From an uncultured bacterium (GTDB taxonomy: Bacteria > Fidelibacterota > Marinisomatia > Marinisomatales > UBA1611): 34,255 nucleotides of DNA. Of the stretch, positions 6,374 to 14,254 are shown piece after piece. Under the pieces are notes generated by a model, which had not been told where the DNA came from, did no database searches, and saw nothing but the letters and a program-made list of their open reading frames with translations. The stretch is taken from positions 1 to 34,255 of the forward strand of contig CAJVZI010000012.1 in the NCBI GenBank assembly GCA_913020665.1, in the 5' to 3' direction. The position numbers and the translations under genes are program-made. The first letter of the stretch is position 1; each line of letters starts with the position of its first letter.

Positions 6374-7420
6374 CTATTTCCTTTCAGGCATATGCTTGAT
6401 CCATGCTTGGATCAGTTCAACACCTTCTTTATGTACAAGTTTACGATTTAATTCTGGCATCATTATTCCAGGATCTCTCGATCGGATCCTGAAATCCATG
6501 ATCGATTCTTCAGGATGACCAGGGACTATATTATATTTTAGATCACCCGAACCTCGGCCAGCTGCGACTGGTGGTTTAAATATTCCTAATGCAGTTGGAT
6601 CGGTCTCTTCTACTTCCAGATATAATCCAGATGTTTCAGCGGGACCTCCTCTACGATGACAATGTGCACAATTTATATCTAGCCATGCCCTTGCACGTTG
6701 GTCCAAGCTCCCATCATGAGCATCCATATAGTTAACTGTTCGCGGCAGTAAGATCTTATCATCAAAAGGTTCTAAAATTCCTACAGAGATCCATTTATCA
6801 AGTTGGTTCATCGGAATATCATCATATGAAAAGTTTAAATTCAAATTACGAACCTTCGGCCCAATAGGCTGCTGTACGTTATTATAGACATGACAACTTT
6901 TACACTGATTTAGATTTGGAACACTATACAAAATAGATATGGGTTTACCATCACTATGGATCCAAGAAACTTCTGTCCTATCACCGGCCAATGCTAGGAC
7001 AGCCTCGGTCTGTTCATTATTCCAGACATAAGGCATGGCCAGCCATTCAGAGCCTGTTTTTTTTAGCAAGCGTGTCTCGATCAGCCTACGGTCACTATCA
7101 GGGTCACGAATATCACTTGGATAATAAAAGGTCTTGATCAAAAAGGTCCCATCAGGATAATTAAAAGACAGGTCATCATTATGGGATATCGATTTATTGT
7201 TTGGAACCTTTATAAAACGAAGTTTTTCTGCATAATCTGAAAATAATTCAGAGGCAATGGTATAAGGGATCACGCCTGATATTGGTATCTGCTCATTGAT
7301 AGGTGCCTTAAAAAAACCATAATCAGAAAGTTTTGGCAGAGCATGATCAAAGATCGGATGTGCGGGAAATACCAAAGATACAGTGGCAGTTACAGCAAGG
7401 ATAGCTTTTCCAACACCCAT
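6374..7420 (-). CDS. SO2930-family diheme c-type cytochrome
   Basis: Exported cytochrome c with two haem-attachment motifs, CKSCH (Cys173 to His177) and CAHCH (Cys251 to His255), counting from the ATG at 7420. The sequence matches the family I know as TIGR03806 (SO2930-like), including D-Y-G-F-F near the N-terminus, Y-P-S-D-I, W-x-N-E-Q and a C-terminal P-E-L segment. An upstream in-frame TTG (7438) would add six residues and overlap the previous gene, so I prefer the ATG, which leaves a 4-nt gap. The N-terminus (G-V-G-K-A-I-L-A-V-T-A-T-V) is a signal peptide cleaved after about residue 20. Members occur regularly next to a beta-helix protein (TIGR03805), as here, and the pair's function is unknown. 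A plausible role is periplasmic electron transfer linked to turnover of a substrate bound by the beta-helix partner, but that is inference. Confidence 0.85.
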   Translation of the reverse strand: MGVGKAILAVTATVSLVFPAHPIFDHALPKLSDYGFFKAPINEQIPISGVIPYTIASELFSDYAEKLRFIKVPNNKSISHNDDLSFNYPDGTFLIKTFYYPSDIRDPDSDRRLIETRLLKKTGSEWLAMPYVWNNEQTEAVLALAGDRTEVSWIHSDGKPISILYSVPNLNQCKSCHVYNNVQQPIGPKVRNLNLNFSYDDIPMNQLDKWISVGILEPFDDKILLPRTVNYMDAHDGSLDQRARAWLDINCAHCHRRGGPAETSGLYLEVEETDPTALGIFKPPVAAGRGSGDLKYNIVPGHPEESIMDFRIRSRDPGIMMPELNRKLVHKEGVELIQAWIKHMPERK

Positions 7421-7424
7421 ACCG

Positions 7425-8648
7425 TCAATCAATATCAAGTACTACTTCAGGGATAGGCTCTTGTTCGCATTCACACTCATTAATATCTGTTTTGAACTCA
7501 GCAAAGAATGGGCTATACCATGATTCAAAATTCTTCGATATCTCCAAATTCAAATAATCTGCATCTACATTACTAGCGATACATAATCGCCTTGAATTAG
7601 GAATATAGCCACCGGCACCTAAGTGTTTAGGATCAGGCATACCGTCATAGATTATATCTGGCACATCCTTATAAAAACGAGTAAATAATAAAAGACCAAT
7701 ATCATGATCTAGCGTTGGAATCTGCGGTTCTCTACGATAGATATTATCATGTACATAGATTGATGATGTATATGGGTTATATTGAGTATCCTTCGTTTCT
7801 TCTTCAGTTATAAAGTAACTAACGATAGCTGTGCCTGCTGTCTTATTATCTATGATCGTATTACCAAAGATCTCTACTTGTTCAGTTGCCATGACCATGA
7901 TACCAGTCCCAGACGGTACCTTGGCTACAATATTGCCCTCTGGCGCAAAATTATCAATGTTATTCTTTTTGATAATATTATCAAAGATCCTTATTTGTTT
8001 CCCTTCTTTCACAACAAGATCTGGAAGGTCAAATACAAGAATTCCCCCTGTATTTCCATGGACATTATTGCCATAGACATCAGCTTTGGTAGAATTCTCA
8101 ATTTCAATACCCGCCACATTCTCAAAGGCTTCTGAGAACCGAACTATTATATTCTTTGATTGTCCTACATATATCCCAGCATCAGAGGCCGCTATAGCCA
8201 CACAGTGTTCGATCAATACATTCTCACATTGAACTGGGTATAATCCATACGCACCATTAGTTGATTTTGGACCACCCAGCCACTGTGCTTTGACCCTACG
8301 GAAAGTGATGCCATCCACATACTGGCATTTGATCGCATCACCTTTTGCGTTCTGCACTGTAAAATCTTCAAGAATGATATTCTTACAATTAGTTATACTT
8401 AAACCTTGAGCACCCTCCACCTGTGTTGAGAAATTGAGCGTTGTACTGTTCATACCAGTACCTTTAATGACAATATTCTCCTTACCTTCCATTGATAGAG
8501 TTCCTAATATCGGAAAAAGACCAGAACTCAGTTTAATAGTATCCCCTGGCTCTGCTAAAATAAGTTGAAGCTGTAGATCTTTTTCAAACTCTGCAAGGCA
8601 CAACGAAAATGTGAACTTTAAAATTATTATCGAACGTATGAACTGCAT
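7425..8648 (-). CDS. Parallel beta-helix protein, partner of diheme cytochrome
   Basis: Secreted right-handed beta-helix protein of about 407 aa. The ATG at 8648 is followed by a hydrophobic signal peptide (Q-F-I-R-S-I-I-I-L-K-F-T-F-S-L-C-L-A); a GTG at 8672 would put eight residues in front of it and is less likely. After a pectin-lyase-like opening (L-A-E-P-G-D-T-I-K-L-S-S-G), the protein runs through regular turns of about 22-24 residues with N/I/V ladders, such as N-I-I-L-E-D-F-T-V-Q-N, N-V-L-I-E-H-C-V-A, N-I-I-V-R-F-S-E-A and A-D-V-Y-G-N-N-V-H-G-N, between residues 50 and 270. This matches TIGR03805, which is consistently paired with the TIGR03806 diheme cytochrome, the next gene here. 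Beta-helices usually bind or act on polysaccharide, but no lyase catalytic residues are evident. It ends in an acidic Cys/Glu stretch (C-E-C-E-Q-E). It is co-transcribed with the cytochrome and probably the amidase. Confidence 0.85.
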   Translation of the reverse strand: MQFIRSIIILKFTFSLCLAEFEKDLQLQLILAEPGDTIKLSSGLFPILGTLSMEGKENIVIKGTGMNSTTLNFSTQVEGAQGLSITNCKNIILEDFTVQNAKGDAIKCQYVDGITFRRVKAQWLGGPKSTNGAYGLYPVQCENVLIEHCVAIAASDAGIYVGQSKNIIVRFSEAFENVAGIEIENSTKADVYGNNVHGNTGGILVFDLPDLVVKEGKQIRIFDNIIKKNNIDNFAPEGNIVAKVPSGTGIMVMATEQVEIFGNTIIDNKTAGTAIVSYFITEEETKDTQYNPYTSSIYVHDNIYRREPQIPTLDHDIGLLLFTRFYKDVPDIIYDGMPDPKHLGAGGYIPNSRRLCIASNVDADYLNLEISKNFESWYSPFFAEFKTDINECECEQEPIPEVVLDID

Positions 8649-8691
8649 CTTACAATCTAAAACTACGTACACTTTTTAAGCAAAATTTCAT

Positions 8692-9936
8692 TCAACCAGA
8701 AACGGTTTGCATTAAGATACCGCAGAGCCAAGCCCCATAGGTCCCAATAGCATATCCTAAAACAGCTAGTAACACTCCCACTGGAGCTAGCGATGGATGG
8801 AAAGCAGAAGCTACCACAGGTGCAGATGCAGCCCCTCCAACATTTGCCTGACTACCAACGGCCAAAAAGAAGAAAGGTGCTTTAATGATCTTCGCAACAG
8901 CAATAAGTATAAAAGCATGAATCGCCATCCATATCAAACCTATAATAAAAAGACCAGGATTATCAAAGACAGCCATAACATTCATTTTCATTCCTATCGT
9001 GGCAACTAAAATATATATGAAAACACTACCTATCCTTGAAGCACCTACTCCTTCAAGTTCTCGGGCTTTTGTAAATGAGAGTGCCACTGAAATAATTGTA
9101 GATAACACAATTAACCAGAAGAAGCTAGAAGTGAGGCTGAACCTTGAAAGCCATGGTGCATTTTGAAGTATTGTTGGCGCAATAATATCTGCACCAAAAT
9201 GAGCAAATGCTGTTATGCCAAAACCAACAGAAAGTACTTTTACTGTATCGCTTGTATTAGGAATTCGCAATATCTGTGCCTGGTAGGCCTCTATTTTATC
9301 TTTGAGCTCATTTATAGAAGTAGCATCAGCTTGGAACCAACTGTCAATCTTATTATTTATTCCTGTGCCATATAGCAAAAATGCCATCCAAACATTCGCA
9401 CCAATAACATCCACAGCTACCATTGCTGAAAATATGGAATCATTAACCTCAAACACCTCTTTCATAGCTGCTTGATTTGCACCACCACCGATCCAGCTAC
9501 CAGCCACAGTACTTAATCCACGCCATACTGAGTCTGGTCCTGAACCACCAATAATATCAGGGCTTACCGCTGATACTATTATTATTGCTAAGGGACCGCC
9601 AATAATAATACCTAGAGTACCAGTGAAGAACATTATCAATGCCTTGGACCCTAATTTTTTTATTTCATGAAGATCTATACTTATTGTTAAAAGAACGAGA
9701 CTTGTTGGAAGCAGGTACCTTGATGCTACAAAATACAGGTTGGAGCTGTCTCCAGAGATAATTCCCAGTGAATTAAAAATAGAAGGAATGAAATAGCATA
9801 ATAGAAGACCAGGTATGTATTTATAGAATTTTTTCCAAAATGGATGCTTACTGCTTGAGGTGATGAAAACGAAGCCAAGAATACCCATAAGGATACCCAA
9901 TACGATCGCATCATTTTTGAAAATAGGCTCAACCAT
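8692..9936 (-). CDS. DUF819 family integral membrane protein
   Basis: A 414-aa polytopic inner-membrane protein of the DUF819 family (B. subtilis YjcL-like), with about 10-12 hydrophobic segments across its length. Typical features are the G-x-L-M-G-I-L-G-F start, the central G-S-W-I-G-G-G-A-N-Q-A-A-M-K-E motif near 148-162, and a G-S-Q-A-N-V-G-G-A-A-S-A-P motif near 365-377. The two glycine-rich motifs occupy equivalent places in two halves, as in inverted-repeat carriers. A polar loop of about 45 residues (around 195-240) sits in the middle. Family function is unproven; the architecture suggests a transporter. It lies 43 nt before the beta-helix gene and may supply the same operon with a permease. 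The start is the first ATG, without an obvious ribosome-binding site. Confidence 0.85.
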   Translation of the reverse strand: MVEPIFKNDAIVLGILMGILGFVFITSSSKHPFWKKFYKYIPGLLLCYFIPSIFNSLGIISGDSSNLYFVASRYLLPTSLVLLTISIDLHEIKKLGSKALIMFFTGTLGIIIGGPLAIIIVSAVSPDIIGGSGPDSVWRGLSTVAGSWIGGGANQAAMKEVFEVNDSIFSAMVAVDVIGANVWMAFLLYGTGINNKIDSWFQADATSINELKDKIEAYQAQILRIPNTSDTVKVLSVGFGITAFAHFGADIIAPTILQNAPWLSRFSLTSSFFWLIVLSTIISVALSFTKARELEGVGASRIGSVFIYILVATIGMKMNVMAVFDNPGLFIIGLIWMAIHAFILIAVAKIIKAPFFFLAVGSQANVGGAASAPVVASAFHPSLAPVGVLLAVLGYAIGTYGAWLCGILMQTVSG

Positions 9937-9985
9937 TACTTAAAGTTAGATCGAACCAGACGGTAAGCTTTATATTTATTTTCGC

Positions 9986-10726
9986 CTAGCGTCGACTATT
10001 TAATTTTGCAAGAAGTCGTAGTATCTCAAGATATAGCCAGATCAGGGTAACTAACAGTCCGAATGCGCCATACCATTCCATATATTTAGGAGCTCCCATT
10101 TCGGCTCCCTCTTCAATAAAATCAAAATCAAGTACAAGGTTCAATGCTGCAATAACAACGACTACAAGGCTGAAGAGTATCCCCATATTACTATTACTTG
10201 ATATAATACTAATTCCTGAGCTGAAAAAACTCATGACAAAGTTTATAAGGTAAAGAATCGCGATGCCGCCTGTTGCTGCTACTACACCTAATTTAAAGTT
10301 CTCTGTAGCTTTTATTAGACCGGACATATAGGCCAATAGCAAAGCCCCCAAAGTACCAAAGGTCAAAAATACTGCCTGAACAACTATCCCTGGATATTGT
10401 GCATTGAATATCATTGATATGACTCCTAAAAATACACCCTGTGCGATGGCATATGCAGGGACTGTAATATGACCTAAAGTTGGTTTGAATATGGTAACAA
10501 GTGCTAATATAAATCCAATCAATGCACTAGGCATAGCAAGAGCGTGCATCATAGGATTTCCCCAGGAATATCCCGCACTGATAATAACCAAGACAAGTGA
10601 GAAAGCTGTTTTATTTACGGTCCCTGAAAGTGTCATTTTACCTGCAGAGGCCGATGATAAATGGTCTCTGAATGTCGATGCTTGTAAAGCAGGGTTACCT
10701 GAACGAAGTGCTAAGTGTTTACTCAT
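9986..10726 (-). CDS. Bax inhibitor-1/YccA family membrane protein
   Basis: A seven-helix membrane protein (246 aa) of the Bax-inhibitor-1-like family (PF12811 type). Characterised relatives such as B. subtilis YetJ are pH-sensitive calcium leak channels. A soluble N-terminus of about 35 residues with a G-N-P-A-L motif is typical of the bacterial subgroup. Membrane spans follow from residue 40, and the C-terminus carries the hallmark L-V-L-D-F-D-F-I-E-E-G and Y-M-E-W-Y-G-A-F-G-L-L-V-T-L-I-W-L-Y, with conserved acidic residues in the pore region. The start codon overlaps the stop of a 44-aa membrane peptide gene upstream, so translation is probably coupled. A calcium or proton leak role is inferred from family members only. 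Confidence 0.9.
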   Translation of the reverse strand: MSKHLALRSGNPALQASTFRDHLSSASAGKMTLSGTVNKTAFSLVLVIISAGYSWGNPMMHALAMPSALIGFILALVTIFKPTLGHITVPAYAIAQGVFLGVISMIFNAQYPGIVVQAVFLTFGTLGALLLAYMSGLIKATENFKLGVVAATGGIAILYLINFVMSFFSSGISIISSNSNMGILFSLVVVVIAALNLVLDFDFIEEGAEMGAPKYMEWYGAFGLLVTLIWLYLEILRLLAKLNSRR

Positions 10727-10853
10727 TTTCCTCTACCTTTTCAATCCTTATCCAAGGCTTTCCATTTGGACCGCCTTTGTTTAAAAGTTTAATAATACTC
10801 ATAACTGTTATAATAACAATTGGTATCCATAAGATGATCGCTGGATTTTCCAT
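10719..10853 (-). CDS. 44-aa single-pass membrane peptide upstream of BI-1 gene
   Basis: A small ORF with ATG at 10853 and TAA at 10719-10721. It encodes a short N-terminus (M-E-N-P), one hydrophobic helix (about residues 5-21, A-I-I-L-W-I-P-I-V-I-I-T-V-M-S-I-I), then a basic, Gly-rich cytoplasmic-type segment (K-L-L-N-K-G-G-P-N-G-K-P-W-I) and an acidic tail. Its last codons overlap the first codons of the Bax-inhibitor-family gene (ATGAGTAA), which argues for coupled translation and a related role. No family is recognised and no clear ribosome-binding site is seen. The overlap and the coherent TM-plus-basic-tail pattern are the evidence that it is real. Confidence 0.6.
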   Translation of the reverse strand: MENPAIILWIPIVIITVMSIIKLLNKGGPNGKPWIRIEKVEENE

Positions 10854-10903
10854 ATCTAAAAATTATGGTCATACATCTTTTCAACAAAAATGCTTTCTTA
10901 CAT

Positions 10904-11914
10904 TTATTCTATTATGTTTATCCCAAACAAATTGGTACTCATAAATCTTTTTGCAAAAAGAAAAGATGCTTGCCTGGCATTTGGATCACCACCTATTGTG
11001 GTACCTCGATCCGCACACCAGGCCAAGGCTATTTTTTGACGGAAAGGAGTGATCATGGGGATATCAAAAAAATTCATAAGTAACGCTCCATCGGAACGCA
11101 TTCGAAAGTGACAATCACCTGTGGCGTAGCCACGTTTTTCAACCGTTAATGGCCCCTTCCGATCAAAGCCATGGTGTGCATTGTCATAAATGGTAATATC
11201 TATATTCGTACCTACCGCAACAAGATCTGTTACTAGATCTTCACATGCGCTTGCAGTAACCCAGTCATCAAATTCACCGATCAGGATATGAATTGGCGCT
11301 GTTGAGAAATCCTTAAGTTCCATATCCACAAGGCAAGGAGGATAAAATGCTAAATGTGCAGAAAACATTTGATTCACACCAATTGCATTAATCAATGGTT
11401 TCCATGCAGAAAATAATGCCACCCCACCTCCTAGACTCCAGCCAGTGATCGCAACATTATTAATATCAATTCTTGGTTCATCAGCGAGAACTTCTAGTGC
11501 CTTATAAGCATCAAGGATCATCATTGCAGTGGTAACGGATATCTGTTCTCCAACTGTAGAATACACATTTCTACTATTAAAGCTCTGTAGCTCAAAAGTT
11601 GCGAAACCCATTTCCCTGAACATTGCCATGTATTCAAGGTGATGATCAGCCCAATTTTTACTACCATTAACTCCAAGGACCAGAGGAACAGGTTCGTCCA
11701 CATCAATTACTGGCATACGTAAGATACCATACGCCTTCTGCGCTGGTTGGTTTTCTAGGTCAGTAATGATATGATAAAATGAAAATGGATTGGCACTGTT
11801 GAATTCAACTTTTTCACCAGGGTCTTCTATTTCGTTGCCAAAGATTATCGCTACAAAAAAAGTAAAAAATAATGATCTTATTACCTGAATTCTTATCAGC
11901 TGAAATTTAAGAAT
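10904..11914 (-). CDS. Dienelactone-hydrolase-family alpha/beta hydrolase, probable non-AUG start
   Basis: Alpha/beta hydrolase of the dienelactone hydrolase/acyl thioesterase group. The nucleophile elbow is G-W-S-L-G. The acid is probably in G-E-F-D-D-W, and the His is in A-H-H-G-F-D. The first ATG (11716) leaves only 270 aa and cuts into the fold. Upstream the same frame is open for another 66+ codons and encodes a basic-hydrophobic signal peptide (I-R-S-L-F-F-T-F-F-V-A-I-I-F-G) followed by an E-D-P-G-E-K-V-E-F mature start. No ATG, GTG or TTG lies there. Candidates are ATT at 11914 (preceded by GAGAG) and CTG at 11899, and I annotate from the ATT. The protein would be exported, about 336 aa, with an unknown ester or lactone substrate. 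It lies just downstream of the M48 protease gene. Confidence 0.75.
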   Translation of the reverse strand: MLKFQLIRIQVIRSLFFTFFVAIIFGNEIEDPGEKVEFNSANPFSFYHIITDLENQPAQKAYGILRMPVIDVDEPVPLVLGVNGSKNWADHHLEYMAMFREMGFATFELQSFNSRNVYSTVGEQISVTTAMMILDAYKALEVLADEPRIDINNVAITGWSLGGGVALFSAWKPLINAIGVNQMFSAHLAFYPPCLVDMELKDFSTAPIHILIGEFDDWVTASACEDLVTDLVAVGTNIDITIYDNAHHGFDRKGPLTVEKRGYATGDCHFRMRSDGALLMNFFDIPMITPFRQKIALAWCADRGTTIGGDPNARQASFLFAKRFMSTNLFGINIIE

Positions 11915-11944
11915 ATTTTTCTCTCTACTTATTTTGTTATTAAA

Positions 11945-13180
11945 TCAAGATGATCTTACTGCAGAGATGCGTTCTAATACTGGTGGATGACTGTATGATA
12001 AGAAGACCATAAGTGGATGTGGGGTTAAATGCGATAAGTTACTTGCTGCTAATCCTTTTAACATAGATATCAAAGGTTCTTCTTTATTAGTGGTCTCCAG
12101 TGCATAAGCATCTGCTTCAAACTCATTTTTCCTACTCATTGCAGTCGTCAAAATAGAGGTTATAAGACTTACGGGGGAATAAAGCATACCAAATAATACC
12201 AGACCACAATACACTGACACTTCTTTAACCCCAAATACATCGAAAAGAGCTTGGTCACTCATAAAATAATTAAATATATAAAGCATTAATCCAGTTTCTA
12301 ATATGCCTAAAACCGTTCCAGTGATAACATGTTTTTTCTTGTAGTGCCCTACTTCATGTGCAACCACAGAAACGATCTCTTCTGTTGTATGTTTATCAAG
12401 TAATGTATCAAATAAAGCTATCCGCCTAGACTTGCCAAAGCCACTAAAATAAGCATTCGAATGAGCGGATCTACGGCTTCCATCCATCACATCGATACGA
12501 CCTATAGGGAAGTTAACCTTTCCAGCAAATTCTTCTATTGCAGTTCGCAGCTCGCCTTCTTCAAGAGGGGTAAATTTATTGAACATTGGTGCTATAACAT
12601 GTACGAAGAGAGGTTGAATTGCGATCATGAATGCGGTTATAAGTGACCATGCGATCCACCATCCATTGTCGCCATATCTATCAAAAAAGTAAAGAACAGG
12701 AACAATGACCAGACTTCCTAGCACAATGGTCAAACCATACCCTTTGAGTTTATCAGATATAAATGTTTGGACGGTTGTCTTATTGAATCCATATTTTTCT
12801 TCAATAACAAAAGTACCGTATATAGAAAACGGTAGGTTAATAATATCATTCACAATGAACAGTATCCCAAAAAATATGAGCCCTGAGGTAATACTATGAG
12901 TAGAAGAAGATCGAACAAATTCATCCAAAAGACCAAAGACACCTGTATGAATAACTGCAAGCGTGATCAGTAAACTAAACGATCCTGATATCAATCCAAA
13001 TCGGGTCTTGTCCTTTAGATAAGATTGCGACTTCGCATATTTTTCTTGATCATAATAATCCTGAAAACCATCGGGTACCTCCTCTGTAATACTATTCATA
13101 TTTAAGACGGAGCTGAGAGTTGAGAGCACATACTCAATAATGAGAGCGCCCATTATTATTAGATAGTAGGTCTGTTCCAT
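11945..13180 (-). CDS. M48 family metalloprotease, Ste24/CAAX-protease-like
   Basis: Integral-membrane zinc protease of 411 aa. It has the zinc motif H-E-V-G-H (His275, Glu276, His279) within V-V-A-H-E-V-G-H-Y-K-K-K-H. The third ligand lies in N-E-F-E-A-D-A-Y-A about 75 residues later. The S-R-R-S-A-H-S-N-A-Y-F-S-G-F-G-K block (235-250) is the Ste24 hallmark. Several transmembrane segments precede the active site (around 5-25, 62-80, 100-120, 150-165, 175-198) and two follow it. The N-terminal M48 domain also fits. In yeast Ste24 trims prenylated proteins. Bacterial homologues lack prenyl substrates and probably act in membrane-protein quality control, as HtpX does. The gene starts 5 nt after the thioredoxin-like gene in what looks like one long operon. 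Confidence 0.92.
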   Translation of the reverse strand: MEQTYYLIIMGALIIEYVLSTLSSVLNMNSITEEVPDGFQDYYDQEKYAKSQSYLKDKTRFGLISGSFSLLITLAVIHTGVFGLLDEFVRSSSTHSITSGLIFFGILFIVNDIINLPFSIYGTFVIEEKYGFNKTTVQTFISDKLKGYGLTIVLGSLVIVPVLYFFDRYGDNGWWIAWSLITAFMIAIQPLFVHVIAPMFNKFTPLEEGELRTAIEEFAGKVNFPIGRIDVMDGSRRSAHSNAYFSGFGKSRRIALFDTLLDKHTTEEIVSVVAHEVGHYKKKHVITGTVLGILETGLMLYIFNYFMSDQALFDVFGVKEVSVYCGLVLFGMLYSPVSLITSILTTAMSRKNEFEADAYALETTNKEEPLISMLKGLAASNLSHLTPHPLMVFLSYSHPPVLERISAVRSS

Positions 13181-13185
13181 GATAT

Positions 13186-13770
13186 TTAGGGAAATTTAAT
13201 TGAACAACCAATAGCCTTACTGATTGGCTTTTCTATTGGACTATCGGATAGTAATTGGTCAATTGCATTTGCTAAGAAAGGTTCATCTACTGATCTTGCA
13301 TTCCTTGCATTATCATCTATTGCACCACGATATACCAGCATATCATTATTATCAAATAGGTAGATGTGAGGTGTTTTTGTGGCCCCAAATTCAGTAGCTA
13401 ATTTCGACCCAGGGTCCTGTGCATAAGGGAAATTATAATTATTTTTATCTGCATGTCTGATCATCTCTTCCATACTATCATCTCCATTAAAACGTGCAGC
13501 ATTAGAATTGACAGCTATCACGCCAATACCCTTGGAAGTGTATGTGTCAGCGATACTAACATATCTATCTTCCCAGCGTATGACCCATGGACAAGTATTG
13601 CATGAAAAAATAACTAATGTGCCTTTATTGCCTTTTGCATCCGTAAGCGTTATGGTCTCTCCACTGATATCTTCCAACTTATAGTCCATGCCAGGCATGG
13701 AAGCTCCGATCTCTAACTCTGCAGCCAGAATAAAAGTGAAAAAAAGTATTGGTGTTAGTATTCTTTTCAT
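13186..13770 (-). CDS. Exported thioredoxin-like protein, CNTC motif
   Basis: A 194-aa AhpC/TSA-Redoxin-type thioredoxin-fold protein with a cleavable signal peptide (M-K-R-I-L-T-P-I-L-F-F-T-F-I-L-A-A). The redox motif is Cys57-Asn-Thr-Cys60-Pro. The fold's cis-Pro is in T-K-T-P-H. The family's characteristic C-terminal G-C-S-I-K is present and may add a third redox cysteine. It resembles the widespread 'thioredoxin family protein' group of marine bacteria with the same C-terminal motif. It lies 10 nt downstream of a TlpA-like lipoprotein, so the two are likely to work on thiols in the same periplasmic compartment. The exact substrate is unknown. Confidence 0.85.
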   Translation of the reverse strand: MKRILTPILFFTFILAAELEIGASMPGMDYKLEDISGETITLTDAKGNKGTLVIFSCNTCPWVIRWEDRYVSIADTYTSKGIGVIAVNSNAARFNGDDSMEEMIRHADKNNYNFPYAQDPGSKLATEFGATKTPHIYLFDNNDMLVYRGAIDDNARNARSVDEPFLANAIDQLLSDSPIEKPISKAIGCSIKFP

Positions 13771-13780
13771 AAAATATCTC

Positions 13781-14254
13781 CTACGAACTCAATGCAATAT
13801 TAATAGCAGTCCTAAATCTTAATTCTGATTCTTTTCCTTCCCATAAATCTACTATTTTTCCTGACTCCTTTGCATATAGAATGGTGAATGGAAGACTTCC
13901 TGTCCAGCTCGAATGAATTCCTGTAATAAACGCCTCATCTTTCTCTTGTTTTATATAGGATACTTCCCTAACACCTTTTCGATCAAGAAAGGATCTTACC
14001 TCATTGAACTGATCTTCAAAATCTGCGCTTACAAATATTACTTCTAATTCGTCGATCTCTTTATCGAGATCTACGATCATTGGGAATTCTTCCACACAAG
14101 GGACACACCAAAGAGCCCAAATATTCAACAATACCACTTTATTGCCTTTATAACTTTTTATCTTTTGGTTGATCTCTGATGCTGTTGTGGGTAACAGATC
14201 TACCTTTCCACAAGAAAAAGTAAGTACGCATATGAACATTAATAATTTTTTCAT
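13781..14254 (-). CDS. TlpA-like thioredoxin-fold lipoprotein
   Basis: A 157-aa thiol-disulfide protein of the TlpA/ResA type. The signal peptide ends in the lipobox L-T-F-S-C (Cys15), so it is membrane-anchored outside the cytoplasm. The active site is W-A-L-W-C-V-P-C (Cys50, Cys53), with the TlpA-family helix E-E-F-P-M-I after it. A S-L-P-F-T segment supplies the cis-proline. Its ATG overlaps the stop of the penicillin-acylase-family gene by 4 nt. Such proteins usually reduce cytochrome c apoprotein or other periplasmic thiols, and a diheme cytochrome is encoded farther down the same strand, though a direct link is only inferred. Confidence 0.87.
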   Translation of the reverse strand: MKKLLMFICVLTFSCGKVDLLPTTASEINQKIKSYKGNKVVLLNIWALWCVPCVEEFPMIVDLDKEIDELEVIFVSADFEDQFNEVRSFLDRKGVREVSYIKQEKDEAFITGIHSSWTGSLPFTILYAKESGKIVDLWEGKESELRFRTAINIALSS

